Of a stretch of DNA of 64,000 bases, positions 22,426 through 34,714 are shown one piece after another. The number at the start of each line of letters is the position of its first letter. The first letter of the stretch is position 1. The translations under genes and the position numbers were made by a program. Under the pieces are notes generated by a model that was not told the origin of the DNA, did not search any database, and saw only the letters and a program-made list of their open reading frames with translations. The DNA comes from Ornithodoros turicata (lineage: Eukaryota > Arthropoda > Arachnida > Ixodida > Argasidae): NCBI RefSeq assembly GCF_037126465.1, contig NC_088203.1, forward strand, positions 82,894,668 through 82,958,667, read 5' to 3'.

Positions 22426-23954
22426 CTGTGAATATAATAGACAGCATTACAATCGTCACGCCTTATTATGGGCACAATAACTACTGGCTGTCAATAGTGT
22501 GTGGCAGAACTTTCCTTCATCGAGTCTCGACTTTTAAAGTATGACTGTGCTGCAGTGTGACCTTTAGCAATGACAGAATGATTTGCATTTCATTCCAGTT
22601 GACATGTGATGCATCAATACTATAAACATTATTTGTTCCTACTGCACACATTTAGCCTCCAATTAGTCCAATTAGCCACACCACACAAATACAAAAAGAA
22701 GAGATGACAAATAGTTGACACGTATAATATTTTGAGCCTTTTTTATTCACTAAAATCAAAAGTTCACACACACGGCTTCTGCAGGATAAACGTGCAAGAT
22801 ACAGTAGATGTGACTGATTCTCAACAACATTTTGTACACCGGGAGCTTCTTCTTTAATAAACTGCTGTGGCGAACGGGCTACCTCAAATGCTCCAATAAT
22901 ATACAACAGACACTTGAACAGTGCATGTAGCCATGTCATGACATGTTCACAACCATAACAACCTCAAAGATCAACGTGAGATTCTCCTCTGTCAGCTACA
23001 TGTACAAGGAATGCTCAGTACACATGGAGAGACTTATGTGTTGACAAGCCAGGCATGAAAAGTGTGTTTCCATTTCATGTAAGATGAACAGTCGAAACAG
23101 CACACACACAATGAAATATTTTACTGGTACCAGTTGTCGGGTCAAATACCACCAAGTTAGAGTAAACTCTGCACCACATTCGACGACACCTCCAGTTTTA
23201 TAACAAATGATTGTTTCAAATTTGTATGCTCTGCTTTGCTGTTTCCAGCTCTGTTGTAGATTAATCGCTTTGATGATGAAGGCAAAAAAGTACACTTGTA
23301 ACAGAACCACAATGAATAAAAGGAATGAAGAAAGAACTCCGTTATCTTTCATAAAGACGAGATTGCGTGCACAGCCAGCACTTCGTGAGATAGAGTCACG
23401 TTCTTTACCAGAATAATCGTAAGGCTTTCTTAGCCTCAAGGCCCAGATAAGAGGTCTTGGTCAATCCAGTTCATAAGTCGTCTAAAAGGTGACAGAATTC
23501 TCATTCCTCATGTATTTGCTGGTTCAGTTTAGAGTTATTGCTATAGCAACTGCCGAAGGTGAGTGGAAGGGTAAGAGGAGACACAAAATCATCATCTTAT
23601 CTTATTATGTTATCTTATTATGTTATCATCATCTATCTTCTGATGCAGGAGTACCACTTTGATGTAACAAACTCAAGTGCATTTCCCCCACAACTTTGCC
23701 GTGCAGACTGCTTTGCAAATTATTGCTGCATGACTTTTTTTTTTTTTCGCCTCATGCCTAATGTGTGGAGAACAGTTTCTAATGCTAAAGTTGAAAAACT
23801 TGTCTGAAATCTCATTGTGCTCCACATGCAGCCCCTTGAAGTAGATGTCACGTGCCCACATTGCAGCTGCAAAGGGGATGTCCATAGCTGTGGGATCACC
23901 AACAGTGATACCGTTCCTTGAACATGGTGTGCTCCTATGAAGTTGTTAGTAGCT
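22426..23954. other. No supported gene
   Basis: Minus frames at 22652-22939 and 22996-23439 are long but lack splice support or domains; the second contains a hydrophobic stretch (FLLFIVVLLQVYFFAFII) typical of T-rich antisense DNA. A plus-strand GTGAGT at 23557 has no matching acceptor with an open frame. Confidence 0.4.
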
Positions 23955-25635
23955 TTAAAGGAGCACAGAACGCCATCTAAAAATTTTCAGTCCCAAACGC
24001 CTTGTGAAAGCAGGTAACTTAACTTGATGATTCACACAAATTTTCTCTGTACGCGATATTTTTAATAGACAAAAAAAAAAAAAAAACAAAAAAAAAAACA
24101 CTTGAACAGCGCTGCGTGCATTCCCGCACGACTCGCTTTGCAGGGTCAAACGAGGGGGAGGAGAAAACTTCATCAGTGATGTCATTATGGTTCAGAGGGG
24201 GCGATCGCGCTTCTATCGAGATCAGCACTGATCGTTTTTTTTTCTTTTTCTTTTTCGTGGCTTTCTCCCTGTCAAGTGGTGAATAATAGAGGACTTCGAA
24301 GTGCCTGCGGAATATCGACATGTGTTGCCATTTTCAGAGTGGGAAATCGGGACACTGTAGAGGTGCAGAATGATGAGCAGCGGGCGCAAACTTAACCGGT
24401 GGCGTCGGTCACCATGTGGTAACCAAACACAAGACGCCGGGACAGCTCGGATGAAATCAAACAACTGGCGTGTTTGTGCCATCCATGTTTGTAGCCTGCC
24501 TCGGCTAATTCTCGTTGTTTAGCTCAATGATTGGTAAGTTGACCATAAACTGCGGTGGTTTTATGCATTGCTTGATTCTGTTGGTCTTTGCAGCAGTCAA
24601 TGATGGTTAACGTCTGCTGCCACGACACGCCGGTGACCAGAGGTGGGCACCCTCACGAGGGCGTGCGAGGGTGAGGGTTTCCTCACCCTCACCTCACAAT
24701 ATTTGAGGTGAGGTGAGGTGAAGGCCAATTTTTCTGGTGACATTTGAGGTGAGGTGAGGTGAGGAAAATTTTTCTCCCAAAAAATTGAGGTGAGGGCGAG
24801 GCTAGTGAGGACAAACGCCCACCTCTGCCAGTGACGGCCCTGCGATAGATTTCACTGGATTGTGTCTGACAACGTATCGGCAAGAAAACACCTCCAGCTG
24901 AATGAGACATTTACTGAATGACTAACAAGGTTGCTCATCGAAGCGATGGGCGAATTAGTGATTATAGCGACGCCGCGATTATTTTGAAGCGTGAACTGAA
25001 GCTGCGCTGTGTTTATACTCATTGCCGCCACACAAGAGAACGACAAAAACACTCATAACGGTAAGGAACGCGACAGAAAACACAGACATGGACAGAACAG
25101 TGTTCAAACGGGGGGGCAACTGAAGTTTATTTTCACAATCCATCTACTCCAGAAGGCAGCGCGAGACAAAAGCGAGCTCGAGCGGGGGAAGTTTGACCGA
25201 TTTTTGGCTAAAGTTGTTCGGGGACTTCTCAGTGAGGATGGCCTCCACAATCTCACGGCCTAACCTTGAACCATGCCTTGAACAGTGTCCGTGGACCAAC
25301 GTCTGTGTTACTGTATCTGATAAATAAATAAAAATAAAAAAAACACTTCTTCCACCGCTGCGGCTTACGGCGTCATTCAGAGTAAAAATAGCAGACGACG
25401 TCTCTCAAAACCAACCAGCGAGCTGTACCGTAGTGACATTAAAATGACACGAGCGACTGGTCGCCATATTCTGGGCGCTGCCACCGTTGCGCATGATCGC
25501 TATTTTAAAATCAAATTCTGCGATATTTATACATGTGCTGAATGAATCACTTCGCATGGCGCGTTTTAATAGGCAGGTTAATGGATTGGCTCGAAAAAAT
25601 TGTAGTGTTTGAAGTGCTTCCTGAGCTCCTTTAAG
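23955..25635. mobile_element. TTAA-ended inverted-repeat element (about 1.7 kb) with nested insertions
   Basis: TTAAAGGAGCACAGAA at 23956 is matched in reverse by TTCCTGAGCTCCTTTAA ending near 25634. The interior carries A-rich runs near 24070-24100, a nested element at 24638-24828 and a LINE-tail-like stretch near 25110-25345. No intact transposase is visible. Confidence 0.5.
24638..24828. mobile_element. Short nested element with CAGAGGTGGGC ends
   Basis: CAGAGGTGGGCACCCTCA at 24638 is matched by CGCCCACCTCTG ending near 24827. The interior is made of TGAGGTGAGG repeats. It sits inside the 23955-25635 element. Confidence 0.65.
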
Positions 25636-26325
25636 AGAGGACTGTTGTCATCCTTACTTTCTCTGATGCGCTTGCATTACATTATATTGCTTCATACTGA
25701 CATTTGTAACTGACTATGCTCTTTATGTTGCATTTTGCATGTTGGCAGCCTTCCAGGTATGCCTGAGCACCTGAGTGAACTTTTCCGGTGACACTGCCAG
25801 CAGGGACCGCACGCAATATGGGGTTTCAGACAAGCACGCAGCAAGCTGTATGGGACCATTATTTTTTAAATTAAATTGTGACAAGCAACGTACCTCAAAA
25901 CTGCTCTTGAAGCACGAAATGCTGTACGAAGGGAATGTACTGTATGAAATTTTGTTTTGTTTATTGTTAATTTAAATTGCACTTCAAGTAAATTATGAAC
26001 TACAACCTTGTAAATGTACCTCACATGCACGAGAAGTGTTGTGTAATTCTACATCATTAAAAATATCTACATCATTTTCTTTGAGTGGGATCTGATCCTG
26101 CACGATTTCCATGGGAGTCCATTTTGGAGAGTCAAGCTACATGCAGATCCCTCCTCAAATTATTTTCTGGGCTTAATATTGAGGGAGGGAAGTAAAGAAA
26201 TAAAGAAGGTAGGCACTCTGCAGAAGTTAGACAAACTGGTCCCCAACAGGTCATATTAATAGATGGCAGCATTCTGCTGAGCCCGTGGTGAAACTAGAGA
26301 CGGGGACAGGCAGGTCTCTAGTTTC
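25636..26325. other. No gene seen
   Basis: AT-rich sequence between two mobile elements. Confidence 0.4.
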
Positions 26326-27680
26326 ATTTAAGAGCATTAAAAACCCCCAGTGCTGGGTACAAACAAGACAGTACACTAAAAGATATAAAAGGACACAGAC
26401 ACAAGCACTGAACTTCAACCAAGTGCTTTTATTTTGTGAACATCTTTTAAAGACGTATCGGGAGAATTTTCCAGAAAATCTGTTCTGTTCCTATTGGTTA
26501 TCACCTAAGATCCTTCGCACATTACCTGTATATTCTACAGACGATTGGCCTATACTATTCTCTCCTGCCTGTTTTATCAATTGCGCTTCCTTGTATATCA
26601 GGCCTCCTGCTCCCTTCTCTTGATAAAGAATTTTCGTGTTTTGGAATTTAGGACTACAGCCATTGCAGATTCTTAAATGTTCCTGCATTATCGAATATTT
26701 ATTTGTCCCTGCGGCACGTTCGTGAAGTCCAGTATTTACACATCGGGTAGTCTGTCCAATATAACTTTGGTATTTGGTATACCACTCCGGTCTTGCAATC
26801 CGTAAGCCTTTCCTTATGTTGTACGCTACAATGTGGCTTTTTTTTTCCTCGTTCACTTTTATCGGTAGTTGAGACAACCTTCCTTCCATTTTAAACAGTA
26901 CATTAATCCCGTAAGTTTTACCTAGTTTTTTCAATCGGTGATCGGCTGTGTGGGAGTATCTGATTACTGCAATTTTGTTATTCTTTTCCTTTTCTTAGCT
27001 CCTATTTTCAACTTTTTCCATAGCCGTATGCAACAGTCATAAATAAGGGAATCTGGATAACCTGCTCTACGGAGACTTTTTACCTGTTTTTCGCAACTTT
27101 GCATCATTTTATGCTGGCATGACTTTTCTAGGGCGTTCTTCAGCACACTATTTACTATACCATTTTTTACTGTCTTGAGTGTACTGAGTGTTTTGATGAG
27201 AAGGGCATCACTGGTTTTTCACCTCTTTGTTGGTATCTCCAGCAAATATGTACATCGTCCTGTTGGATCAACAAGTCTAGATATTGTATTCCTTTCCCAT
27301 TATCTTTTTCAATGGTAAACTGTAAGGGGTTCCCAATCTTATCGATATTCCGTTTTAGTTCGTCTATATCCGTTTTTTGTGGAACAAAGAATATATGATA
27401 TGATGATATACAAGGAAGTGCAATTGATAAAACAGGCAAGAGAGAATTGTATAAGCCAATCATCTGTAGAATATACAGATAATGTGCGAAGGTTCTTAGG
27501 TGATAACCAATAGGAACAAAACATTTTCTGGAAAATTCTCCCGATACGTCTCTAAAAGATGTTCACGAAATAAACGCACTTGGTTGAAGTTCAGTGCTTG
27601 CGTCTGTGTCCTTTTATGTCTTTTAGCGTACTGTCTTGTTCATACCTAGCACAGGGGTTTTTTAATGCTTTTAAATTATG
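26326..27680 (-). mobile_element. Penelope-like retroelement remnant with inverted terminal copies
   Basis: The minus strand encodes two recognisable pieces. One (27167-27463) resembles the end of a Penelope-type reverse transcriptase: TDIDELKRNIDKIGNPLQ, then IQYLDLLIQQDDVHICWR. The other (26491-26934) is a GIY-YIG endonuclease: YQSYIGQTTRCVNTGLHER and later KILYQEKGAGGLIYKEAQ. Between them the frame is broken by shifts and stops. The two ends are inverted copies of each other, about 26330-26605 against 27400-27672, for example TCGGGAGAATTTTCCAGAAA and its complement near 27525. This is the partial tail-to-tail arrangement known for Penelope elements. Confidence 0.85.
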
Positions 27681-28564
27681 TACCAACCGGCCCATTTTGC
27701 AACATTGTTTCAAATCATCTCTAGTTTCACCCCAGGCTCAGGGAAAACGTTGCCAGCTGCTGACTTATGATGTTTTGCTTGCGTCTTATCCCCATGTTCT
27801 ACAAGACAAGTTCTTGTGCCTCAGAATTTAGATGGGAAACAAGTAAAGGTGTGTCGCTCTAAATGCATAAAGTCTCCTAGTGGCCTCACAAAATGGTGTA
27901 CCTAAACATGCGCTTTTTCTAAACCCAACTGAACCCAAACACATACACTTAATTTCATGCTGGATCACAAATAAAAGTGATTTGTACATCCCAAATTTGC
28001 AAAAAATGATTATCTTGAAGGACTGAAACACTATTTATAAGTAGGGTCCAATTTTTTGGGGTTAAACTGGATTCCTCCTGATCATACGTGCTTCCTTTCT
28101 TTTTCATTTCACCTGATACCAAAATACAAAATCCGTACTAAATTTGCAAGGATCATCATCAACCTTTATCATCAACCTTGTGACAAAACATTTGCACAAG
28201 GCAAAAAACGTATTAAATATGAAGAAAGAATACCCTAGGGACAACTTAGTACAGGAGATGTCAAGTGCAAGAAGAGAAGAAAAAATCTTGACACAAAGGT
28301 CCATTATTGCAATCCGCTTCAAGCATGAACAAGGTACCGAGAAACAAAGTGAGGCATTGCTACTTGCTACCTCGTGTGTGCCCCACCACAAACAACAGCC
28401 AAATTAAAAAGTCCGTCAGTTCATCGCAGTCTTTGTAACAGAAAGTTACTGCTTACGAAGATGCGCTCAAATATATACAGAACCAGCTTCTTACCATGCA
28501 TTACAGAATAGAAATTTTAAAAATCTTTGGTTTTCAACAGCTATAAATTTAGACATAGCATATT
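27681..28564. other. No gene seen
   Basis: Frames on both strands at 28056-28407 have no domain. Confidence 0.4.
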
Positions 28565-29018
28565 CAGGATGTCCCAAGTAGCATGCATTAAGATTTGAAA
28601 AAAAGACTGAGTGCACTACTTGAATGAAACCAACTGAATGTTGTTAACAGTCATGTATTCTAGTCCTCAGTATTTTTATATTGTGCCCAATTAATTAATT
28701 AGATAATATTAATTTAGCATACCAAGGCACTTTAAAGTTTCCAATTTACATACACACCAGCCATCAACCCAATATTTTAATAGCTAGCTAATTAATCGAT
28801 CTATTTGCTAATTAATTTATTTCAATTAGATTCTATAAAAATCTATATTCTTAATTCTATTACTAATTAATCTACCCAATTTAATCTAATTAATTAGGCA
28901 CAATGAAGAAATACTGCTGACCAGGATACACAACTGCTAACATCATTTAGTATGTTTCATCTACGTAGACTGCTCTGTCTTTTTAAAAATCTTGGTGAAT
29001 GTTGCTTAGAACACCCTG
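28565..29018. mobile_element. Inverted-repeat element, CAGGATGTCCC ends
   Basis: CAGGATGTCCCAAGTAGC near 28565 pairs with TTAGAACACCCTG ending at 29018, the CAGGGTGTCCC-type end also seen at 54034-54911. The centre is very AT-rich, with many TTAATTAATT words. Confidence 0.6.
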
Positions 29019-29311
29019 TATTTGGATACTGATTCAATTTCTGATATGATTTAGTAGGCAAACTGTGGAGCGAGAAATGCTCTGTGAGGGTCTCTACCAA
29101 CGTCCCATAGTGTTCGACAGATAAACCGTGTTTGCTTCAAGTTACCCAAATTCCGTTTTAGCATTAATTGACCTACGTCACCTGCGGCAAATTGGCACGG
29201 CATGCTTCCACATGAGCAGCAAGGGAAAAAAATCCTGTTCCATACCTTTTTCTTTTGTGTGAGGAAAGAAGGAAGAACAAGAAAGTGAAGTCAGAAAAAT
29301 CTGCCTGTGTG
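29019..29311. other. Downstream flank of the 29.3 kb exon
   Basis: No exon is seen; it is probably 3' untranslated and intron sequence. Confidence 0.4.
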
Positions 29312-29538
29312 CTACAAGTATGGAAGCTTGTGAGCTTGCTTCATGTGGCACTTGAGCGTATCCTTTCTTCCGTACGTTCTGTGACAGACATGGCAGGAAA
29401 ACTGCTCCTGCACTGGATCATGGAGCTTCACGTGTCTCTTGAGGTTGCTGTAGTTGTGAAAGCTGCGAAGGCATATCCGGCAACTGTGGGTCATCCGGCC
29501 AAAGTCGTCCACCACCGTCGAATAGCCGTCCCTCCCAT
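29312..29538 (-). CDS. Variable terminal exon with two C2H2 fingers (29.3 kb)
   Basis: The acceptor GTTTTGCTTTCCAG ends at 29539; entry is phase 1. The lead is GRDGYSTVVDDFGRMTHS. Finger 1 is CRIC-x12-H-x3-H with SFHNYSNLKRHVKLH, the linker DPVQEQFS, and finger 2 CHVC-x12-H-x4-H with TYGRKDTLKCHMKQAH. It ends KLPYL and a stop: 75 codons including the stop. The GRKD motif in finger 2 matches the array consensus. Confidence 0.88.
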
Positions 29539-31074
29539 CTGGAAAGCAAAACGTTCACTGTTGGAGTCTGCCCAATCCAAACGAGAAAACGCACCCACGG
29601 TCCACGGGGCCACACCCGCAGGTCGTCATCGCCATAAGAGATATCTAAAAGGCAGCCCATCACTAATGCTGCTATTCTTATAGGAGGCAGATACTCTCTA
29701 TGAAAACATGTATCAGTTGAAATCAGTTAACACGTGACACTTATTCTTACACCAATTCGTAGGTATTCGTATTTTCCACAGGCCTACTGCGAACAATGTT
29801 CTCAGTCAGGCATCAAGTTTGAGGTTGCTCCTGCTTCTGATACGCAAACATTGTTTTTTGTTTTAAGTTCACGTCTGTCATATAATTTATAAGTAGACAA
29901 ACACCTTTTGTGGCAACATAAAATTACATCCTATATCACATAATGAAATCAAGAATTACTTCACTGAAAATATGCTATAACGGTACACCGAAACTGAATA
30001 GGCACAGTCAAAGATGTGCATTGTGCTAACTTATATTTTGAATTGTTTCTTGCAACCATTTTCCTTGCTGTAGCAATTTTGTGCCCTTTAAGCTTTGCAC
30101 AGACTGTGAAAATCTTGTGTTGTATAACCCTTGGGTTTATTGGTTCTATTATTGTGATACATATATAATATAAAGTAGTGCAGGACATCAATAAACAATA
30201 AGCAATGTAATAGAGCATTACTAATGCATGCATATTGTTGATTCAGTTCATAAAAATGCTTCTTCACTTGACTCTGTTCAAGGTGGTGGCACACTCTACA
30301 CAAAATATACAGAAATGTCATACAAGAACAGTAAAGCGGTGCAATTTTATGCCACTATTAAATCTATTTGGCACAGTACACTTACACAGTATAGTACTGT
30401 ACTAAGTGTAACATAGTTAGCAATGTCAAAAGCTAGGCTGGTCGTTGAATGCATATTTATTTCTTAAAAAGTCCTTAATGGTTCATCGCCACGAGGTGCC
30501 TCACTTTCGTGTTTTCCTGTGGTAAAGGTTTAGAGGTGGTGATTTTCAGTTGCATAGGCTACAGAATTTAACTCCAAATTTTGACATCTCGAATTTTGTC
30601 CAAAAATCCCTCAGCATTTATGTACTGAAACACTGTACACAAATCAATCGCAATGTTACAGCCTCAGATGCACTGCACAACTAGTTATGTGAGCTTATGA
30701 TGGTCAGCTGGCATGAAAACACAAAGTCAATGTGAATGTGACAAAGTCACACTGCCATCGAACAGTTCACATACAAGAAAAATATTTCTCTGATCTGTCA
30801 AGCAAGAAATAAACGAGATCACAATTTTAAGTTCTACGACACCCCTAAGTTGGACAAAGACAGAGTTCAGCTCTACTTCTCATCGTACACTCTCACTGCA
30901 TTAAATGCAAGTTCATGACATTTACAAGATGTAAAAATCTACTGACCGCTTTATACAGTCTTAATACACCCTGTTACTGAGAGATCAGGAATACAAATAA
31001 TTAGTTGTAATTTTTTCTGGTGGTTTAGTAATCATACACAGTCAGTAAGGCTAGCCATACTTTAAGATTAGTTA
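29539..31074. other. No gene seen
   Basis: AT-rich intron-like sequence. Confidence 0.45.
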
Positions 31075-32345
31075 TTAGAAACTTTAAAAATGCACCCGTC
31101 AAGGTGAGGGAGACAATGTATTTTACATTCGTAAGACCGATTCTTGTGTATGCTTGTCTTTCCTGGGACACCAATTATTTAACTTGCGCTAACAAAATAC
31201 AGAAAAATACAAGGTGATACTGCGAGGTTTGTCTCATCCCGGTATCGAACTGGAAACTGTCTCAGAAATGAAAACCATGTTGGGATGCGATGTGTTGTCC
31301 ACACGCAGGAGAAATTTGAGGCTGAACTTTTTGTACAATATTTACTACAACGAAACTGTCCTAACCCGATTTAAGTATTGTGTCGCACCCACGTACAGTG
31401 AACCCTCGTTAATATGACCACTGCCGTACCCGCGGATTTTGGTCATAAAGCGAATTGTCATATTAAGGAGAAATGCACCCCCCGCGGACCGGACACACCG
31501 CCACGCACAACAAAAGCCGACGTAATTATGATTTATTTTCTGAAAAATCTGTTAACAATAACTACGTCAGACAACTTTCAGTCATTAATTTTTCTAAATG
31601 GACAATAGCACCATCAATTGCGGACATGTTATCGACCTTTATCTGCTCAAAAAATAACGAGGCAACCTGTAGGGCTTCGCTTGCCTCCTTCGAGTAATGC
31701 CGCTCTTCATTCCGACTGCCAAATCCCTATTCCGCTTTGTTTCGTCTATCCTTACATGAAAACAGCAGCAGATGGGGACCTGGTCCCCACCATTTTAAGC
31801 ACTTCGGTGGTTCGAGTATAATCCCCGATGTCAGCGATTTCAGGGGACATCCCAAACCTTGACACCCTACTTTAACACGTGTCCCTCTCTGAGCGAGGTA
31901 CGAGATAGCCTCTCCCGGGGGCTGCGCTCTGAGGGTCACGTGACGCGGTCATAATAGCGGGAATATAATGCCCGTGTTTGACCCTACCTCTTACAAAAAT
32001 CTTGGTCATTGTCCGATGAACGGATCGTCATGTTAACGAGGGGGATTTACATGCCAGCGGAACGGTTCCCGAGAAAAACGGACATAAAGCGAGTATGTCA
32101 GATTAACGGGGGTCATATTAACGAGGGTTCGCCGTATACGTCAACCAGACTTGACCACAGCATGTGAATTAGTGAGGACTGACATTTTTAAATATTCTTT
32201 TTTTTCCCTTGGACTATACACCAGTGGAACAGGCTGTCTTGCAAAATTTTCCAACAACCGAGTGTTTCAATCTTTTTTGCAAAACTGGGCTCAGTTAGAG
32301 CTAGTGAAAGCTAATTTATATGCGTATGTACTGTCGTGTGTTCAC
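31075..32345 (+). mobile_element. LINE remnant split by a later insertion
   Basis: Decayed plus-strand frames read VKVRETMYFTFVRPILVYAC then LSWDTNYL and NKIQKNTR. This is the RP-x-LEYA / WD block near the C-terminus of CR1/jockey-type reverse transcriptases. After the element at 31396-32134 the LINE resumes with YTSGTGCLAKFSNNRVFQSF. Stops and frameshifts throughout show it is dead. Confidence 0.65.
31396..32134. mobile_element. TA-target inverted-repeat element nested in the LINE
   Basis: CAGTGAACCCTCGTTAATAT at 31396 is matched in reverse by ATATTAACGAGGGTTCGCCG ending at 32134. Both ends are flanked by TA, as for mariner/pogo-type elements. The insertion interrupts the LINE frame, so it is the younger of the two. 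Confidence 0.75.
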
Positions 32346-32346
32346 T

Positions 32347-32366
32347 GCCCCCCCCCCCCCCCCCCT
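32347..32366. repeat. Poly-C run
   Basis: About 20 consecutive C on the plus strand. Confidence 0.9.
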
Positions 32367-32538
32367 ACAAAGGTACTAGTTCTGTTCTGTCTATATCTGT
32401 TGTGTGCCTTATGGCGATGTAGGCAAATGAATAAGTATATACGTGAACACCAGACCATTCATTTGTTCTACTACAAATATAAACCTAGGCATGTTCATGT
32501 GGAACTGACAATGCAAATTTGACAACGAAAACATCAAA

Positions 32539-32781
32539 TACCGTATTTTTCAGTGCACAATGCGAGTGCCTCAACATTGGCACGACTTGAAAGACATTTT
32601 TTCAACGAGTGCCTCAACTCTTTCATCAACTTCCATTCTTTGGCTGTAATACACAGTTGAGAGTTACGTGAGGCTGAGTTTAAGTGTTGTGACTATACAC
32701 CTGGGTTCCGATGACATCAACTGCTACTAGCACTTTCTTACCAGGTACAACTCTCATGTTACGCTCCGGAAAATACGGTAT
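32539..32781. repeat. Probable short inverted-repeat element
   Basis: ACCGTATTTTTCAGTGCACA near 32539 is matched by GCTCCGGAAAATACGGT near 32764. The interior is not repetitive. Confidence 0.4.
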
Positions 32782-33317
32782 GTTTAGAAATTCAATTTGC
32801 GTGATAACAGCTGAAAATTTGCAAACAGAGCTCATCACACTAAGTTTTGCACATTCCAGTATCACAAGCACACCATCAGGGTCATTTTTGAAGGACTTTG
32901 ATTACTAGGCCAATGAGAATTATAAAACTGTGTATGTGACTGTGCCTGTGAGGGCATTGACATGTCTTCCGTGTCTTTGACTGACAAACATAAGCAGTTG
33001 GTCTCAATAGCTCACATAAACTGACATAAAAAAAATGTGGCATTTTTTAGATGCAATGTGCAAAAGCAGTCACATTTAATACAGTACTATTTGTCTTACG
33101 CTCCAAGGTGCGGTAATATAAGTACCCACACAGCACCCCAAAACCAATGTGCTACAGCTGTGATCTCCATGTCCATGCACTGTGTGTTGTGAATCGAACA
33201 AGTTCTCATACGAAAAGTGTTACGTTAGCCTACTACACGGATCAGAGCTTGATTAAATGCCTGAATGGCACCTCAGTGCCAATATATTGAGTTCAGTCAT
33301 TTTTTACATCACAGCAT
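32782..33317. other. No gene seen
   Basis: No recognisable exon. Confidence 0.4.
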
Positions 33318-33474
33318 CTAAAAGATTAATTCAAAATCAGTCTCCCCCATGTAGCTGAGTAGCTGGTTGCCACAGTGGTCAGTCATATGACTGTGTTCAA
33401 GTAGGCTATGTTCATCAATGCCATTTACACTTTTACAGGCAGGTGGTTCACCAAGAAATTCACCATTTGACAAC
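33318..33474 (-). CDS. Candidate terminal exon, acidic tail, unknown
   Basis: The acceptor TTGATTTTGTGTGGCAG ends at 33475. Only phase 2 entry is open, giving LSNGEFLGEPPACKSVNG, then IDEHSLLEHSHMTDHCGN and a clean end YMGETDFELIF with stop. No finger spacing is present. Phase 2 matches the exit of BTB exon 2 (10519) or the long form of exon 4 (7237), not exon 5. I do not recognise it; it may be an extra isoform end or belong to a neighbouring gene. Confidence 0.35.
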
Positions 33475-33794
33475 CTGCCACACAAAATCAATTTGAAGCA
33501 TGAGAACGTACAGTAGAAAACAATGTAACACCGTGCGAGAAACAAATTTGCTTAAACGTACAAAGGGACAGAAATTGAAGGTGATTTGCTCAACTAAACA
33601 GTCTGGGAACTGGGAATGCTTCACTGCCAATCAAAAAGTTGGGAACCAATCAAGCATACCTCTATGTGCATGGGCTCCCCCTTGGAATCCGCAGATCATC
33701 TCTAACTTTTGTTTACACAGCAAATACAAAAACAAGGCCTGTTGCTACTTATACGGTGCATTTTCCCCTGAAAACTCAAACTTGTTCAAAAATT

Positions 33795-34084
33795 TCAGAC
33801 ACTGTTAGAGCATGAGCCTTGCTCGATGCTCGCAAAATGGAAGTCCCTAAAGCACAGGTTCTTCTTGTCAAGGCACAGGGCTACTCCGCACACCCGGCAC
33901 TGGATGGAAGTCCTCCGCTGCACTCCGTACTGTCGGCTGCACTGAATGCAGCGCCGCATGGTGCTCTGCTCGGGATAGTGACCTACGAGCTGGGGATAGC
34001 TCGCAAGATCCGCAGCAATCATCTGCCAACACTGGTACGCTGCCACGTCTCTTCTCGCCGGGGGACGTGCTGTGCGAGCTTGTA
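33795..34084 (-). CDS. Variable terminal exon with piggyBac-like cysteine-rich domain (33.8 kb)
   Basis: A pyrimidine-rich acceptor ends in CCTCACACAAG at 34085, with a second acceptor six bases on in the same frame. Entry is phase 1. The first half reads ARTARPPARRDVAAYQCW then QMIAADLASYPQLVGHYP. The second half carries seven metal ligands spaced C-x2-C-x13-C-x2-C-x4-C-x6-C-x4-H, from RRCIQCSRQYG to LCFRDFH. That spacing and the GVALC and CF..H motifs resemble the C-terminal zinc-ribbon or cross-brace domain of piggyBac transposases (Pfam Tnp_zf-ribbon_2 type). There is no DDE domain nearby. It therefore looks like a domesticated piece used as an alternative DNA- or protein-binding end of the BTB factor. 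Confidence 0.8.
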
Positions 34085-34714
34085 CTTGTGTGAGGAAAAA
34101 GAAGAAAACAGGGTGTAGAGTAGGCACTGACAGATACGGCTACATTTCGGTAACAGATAACAGGATTTAATGTGACAGGATTAAGCAAGAGAACAGCACA
34201 GCAGAGTTCCAGTCAAGTGCGACTGGCCCCCGGAGAAAAGTCACTGATAGTGAGAGCACAGAGTGAACTGGAACAAGCTTGTTTATTGTCACAGAACATG
34301 CATCTGACACCATTTCAAACGCAAACCATTTCTATTCAGCAAAAAGCACCACGAAATATTATGGCATGAATGCAATGCTTCTATTATTTAGTGATGATGA
34401 TGACGACTCGATGTATCTTTGATTTACGGCTAGGGGTGATAAAGTAGTTGTCATACCGAGTGTCAGACTGAAATGCAATGCAAGGGCAGTTAAAAAATGC
34501 GAGAGGATGTGTCCCAGCCTAACCCAAATGAAACAAAGTACATTCCCCAAGCTATAATTTGAACATATTCTCGAGCATACACAGAGAATAAACTCTATAG
34601 CTAGCCACTATTATACAAGTCAAAACCGAGTGGTGTACAGAAATGGACAGGTCACAGCTAAAACACGTTTCGTACGTCCCCCCCATCTTTACACAAGTTA
34701 CACTAGTTTAACAG
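34085..34714. other. Between the two piggyBac-like exons; no gene seen
   Basis: It contains the minus-strand AATAAA at 34282-34287 and no terminal repeats or TTAA-bounded remnant of a piggyBac element that I can recognise. Confidence 0.45.
34282..34287 (-). terminator. Polyadenylation signal for the 34.7 kb exon
   Basis: TTTATT on the plus strand (AATAAA on minus) lies about 430 bases past the stop at 34715. Confidence 0.35.

Noticed and set aside
22996..23439. 147-residue minus frame with CLAC motif
   Set aside because: The C-x2-C is not followed by finger spacing, and no acceptor precedes it.
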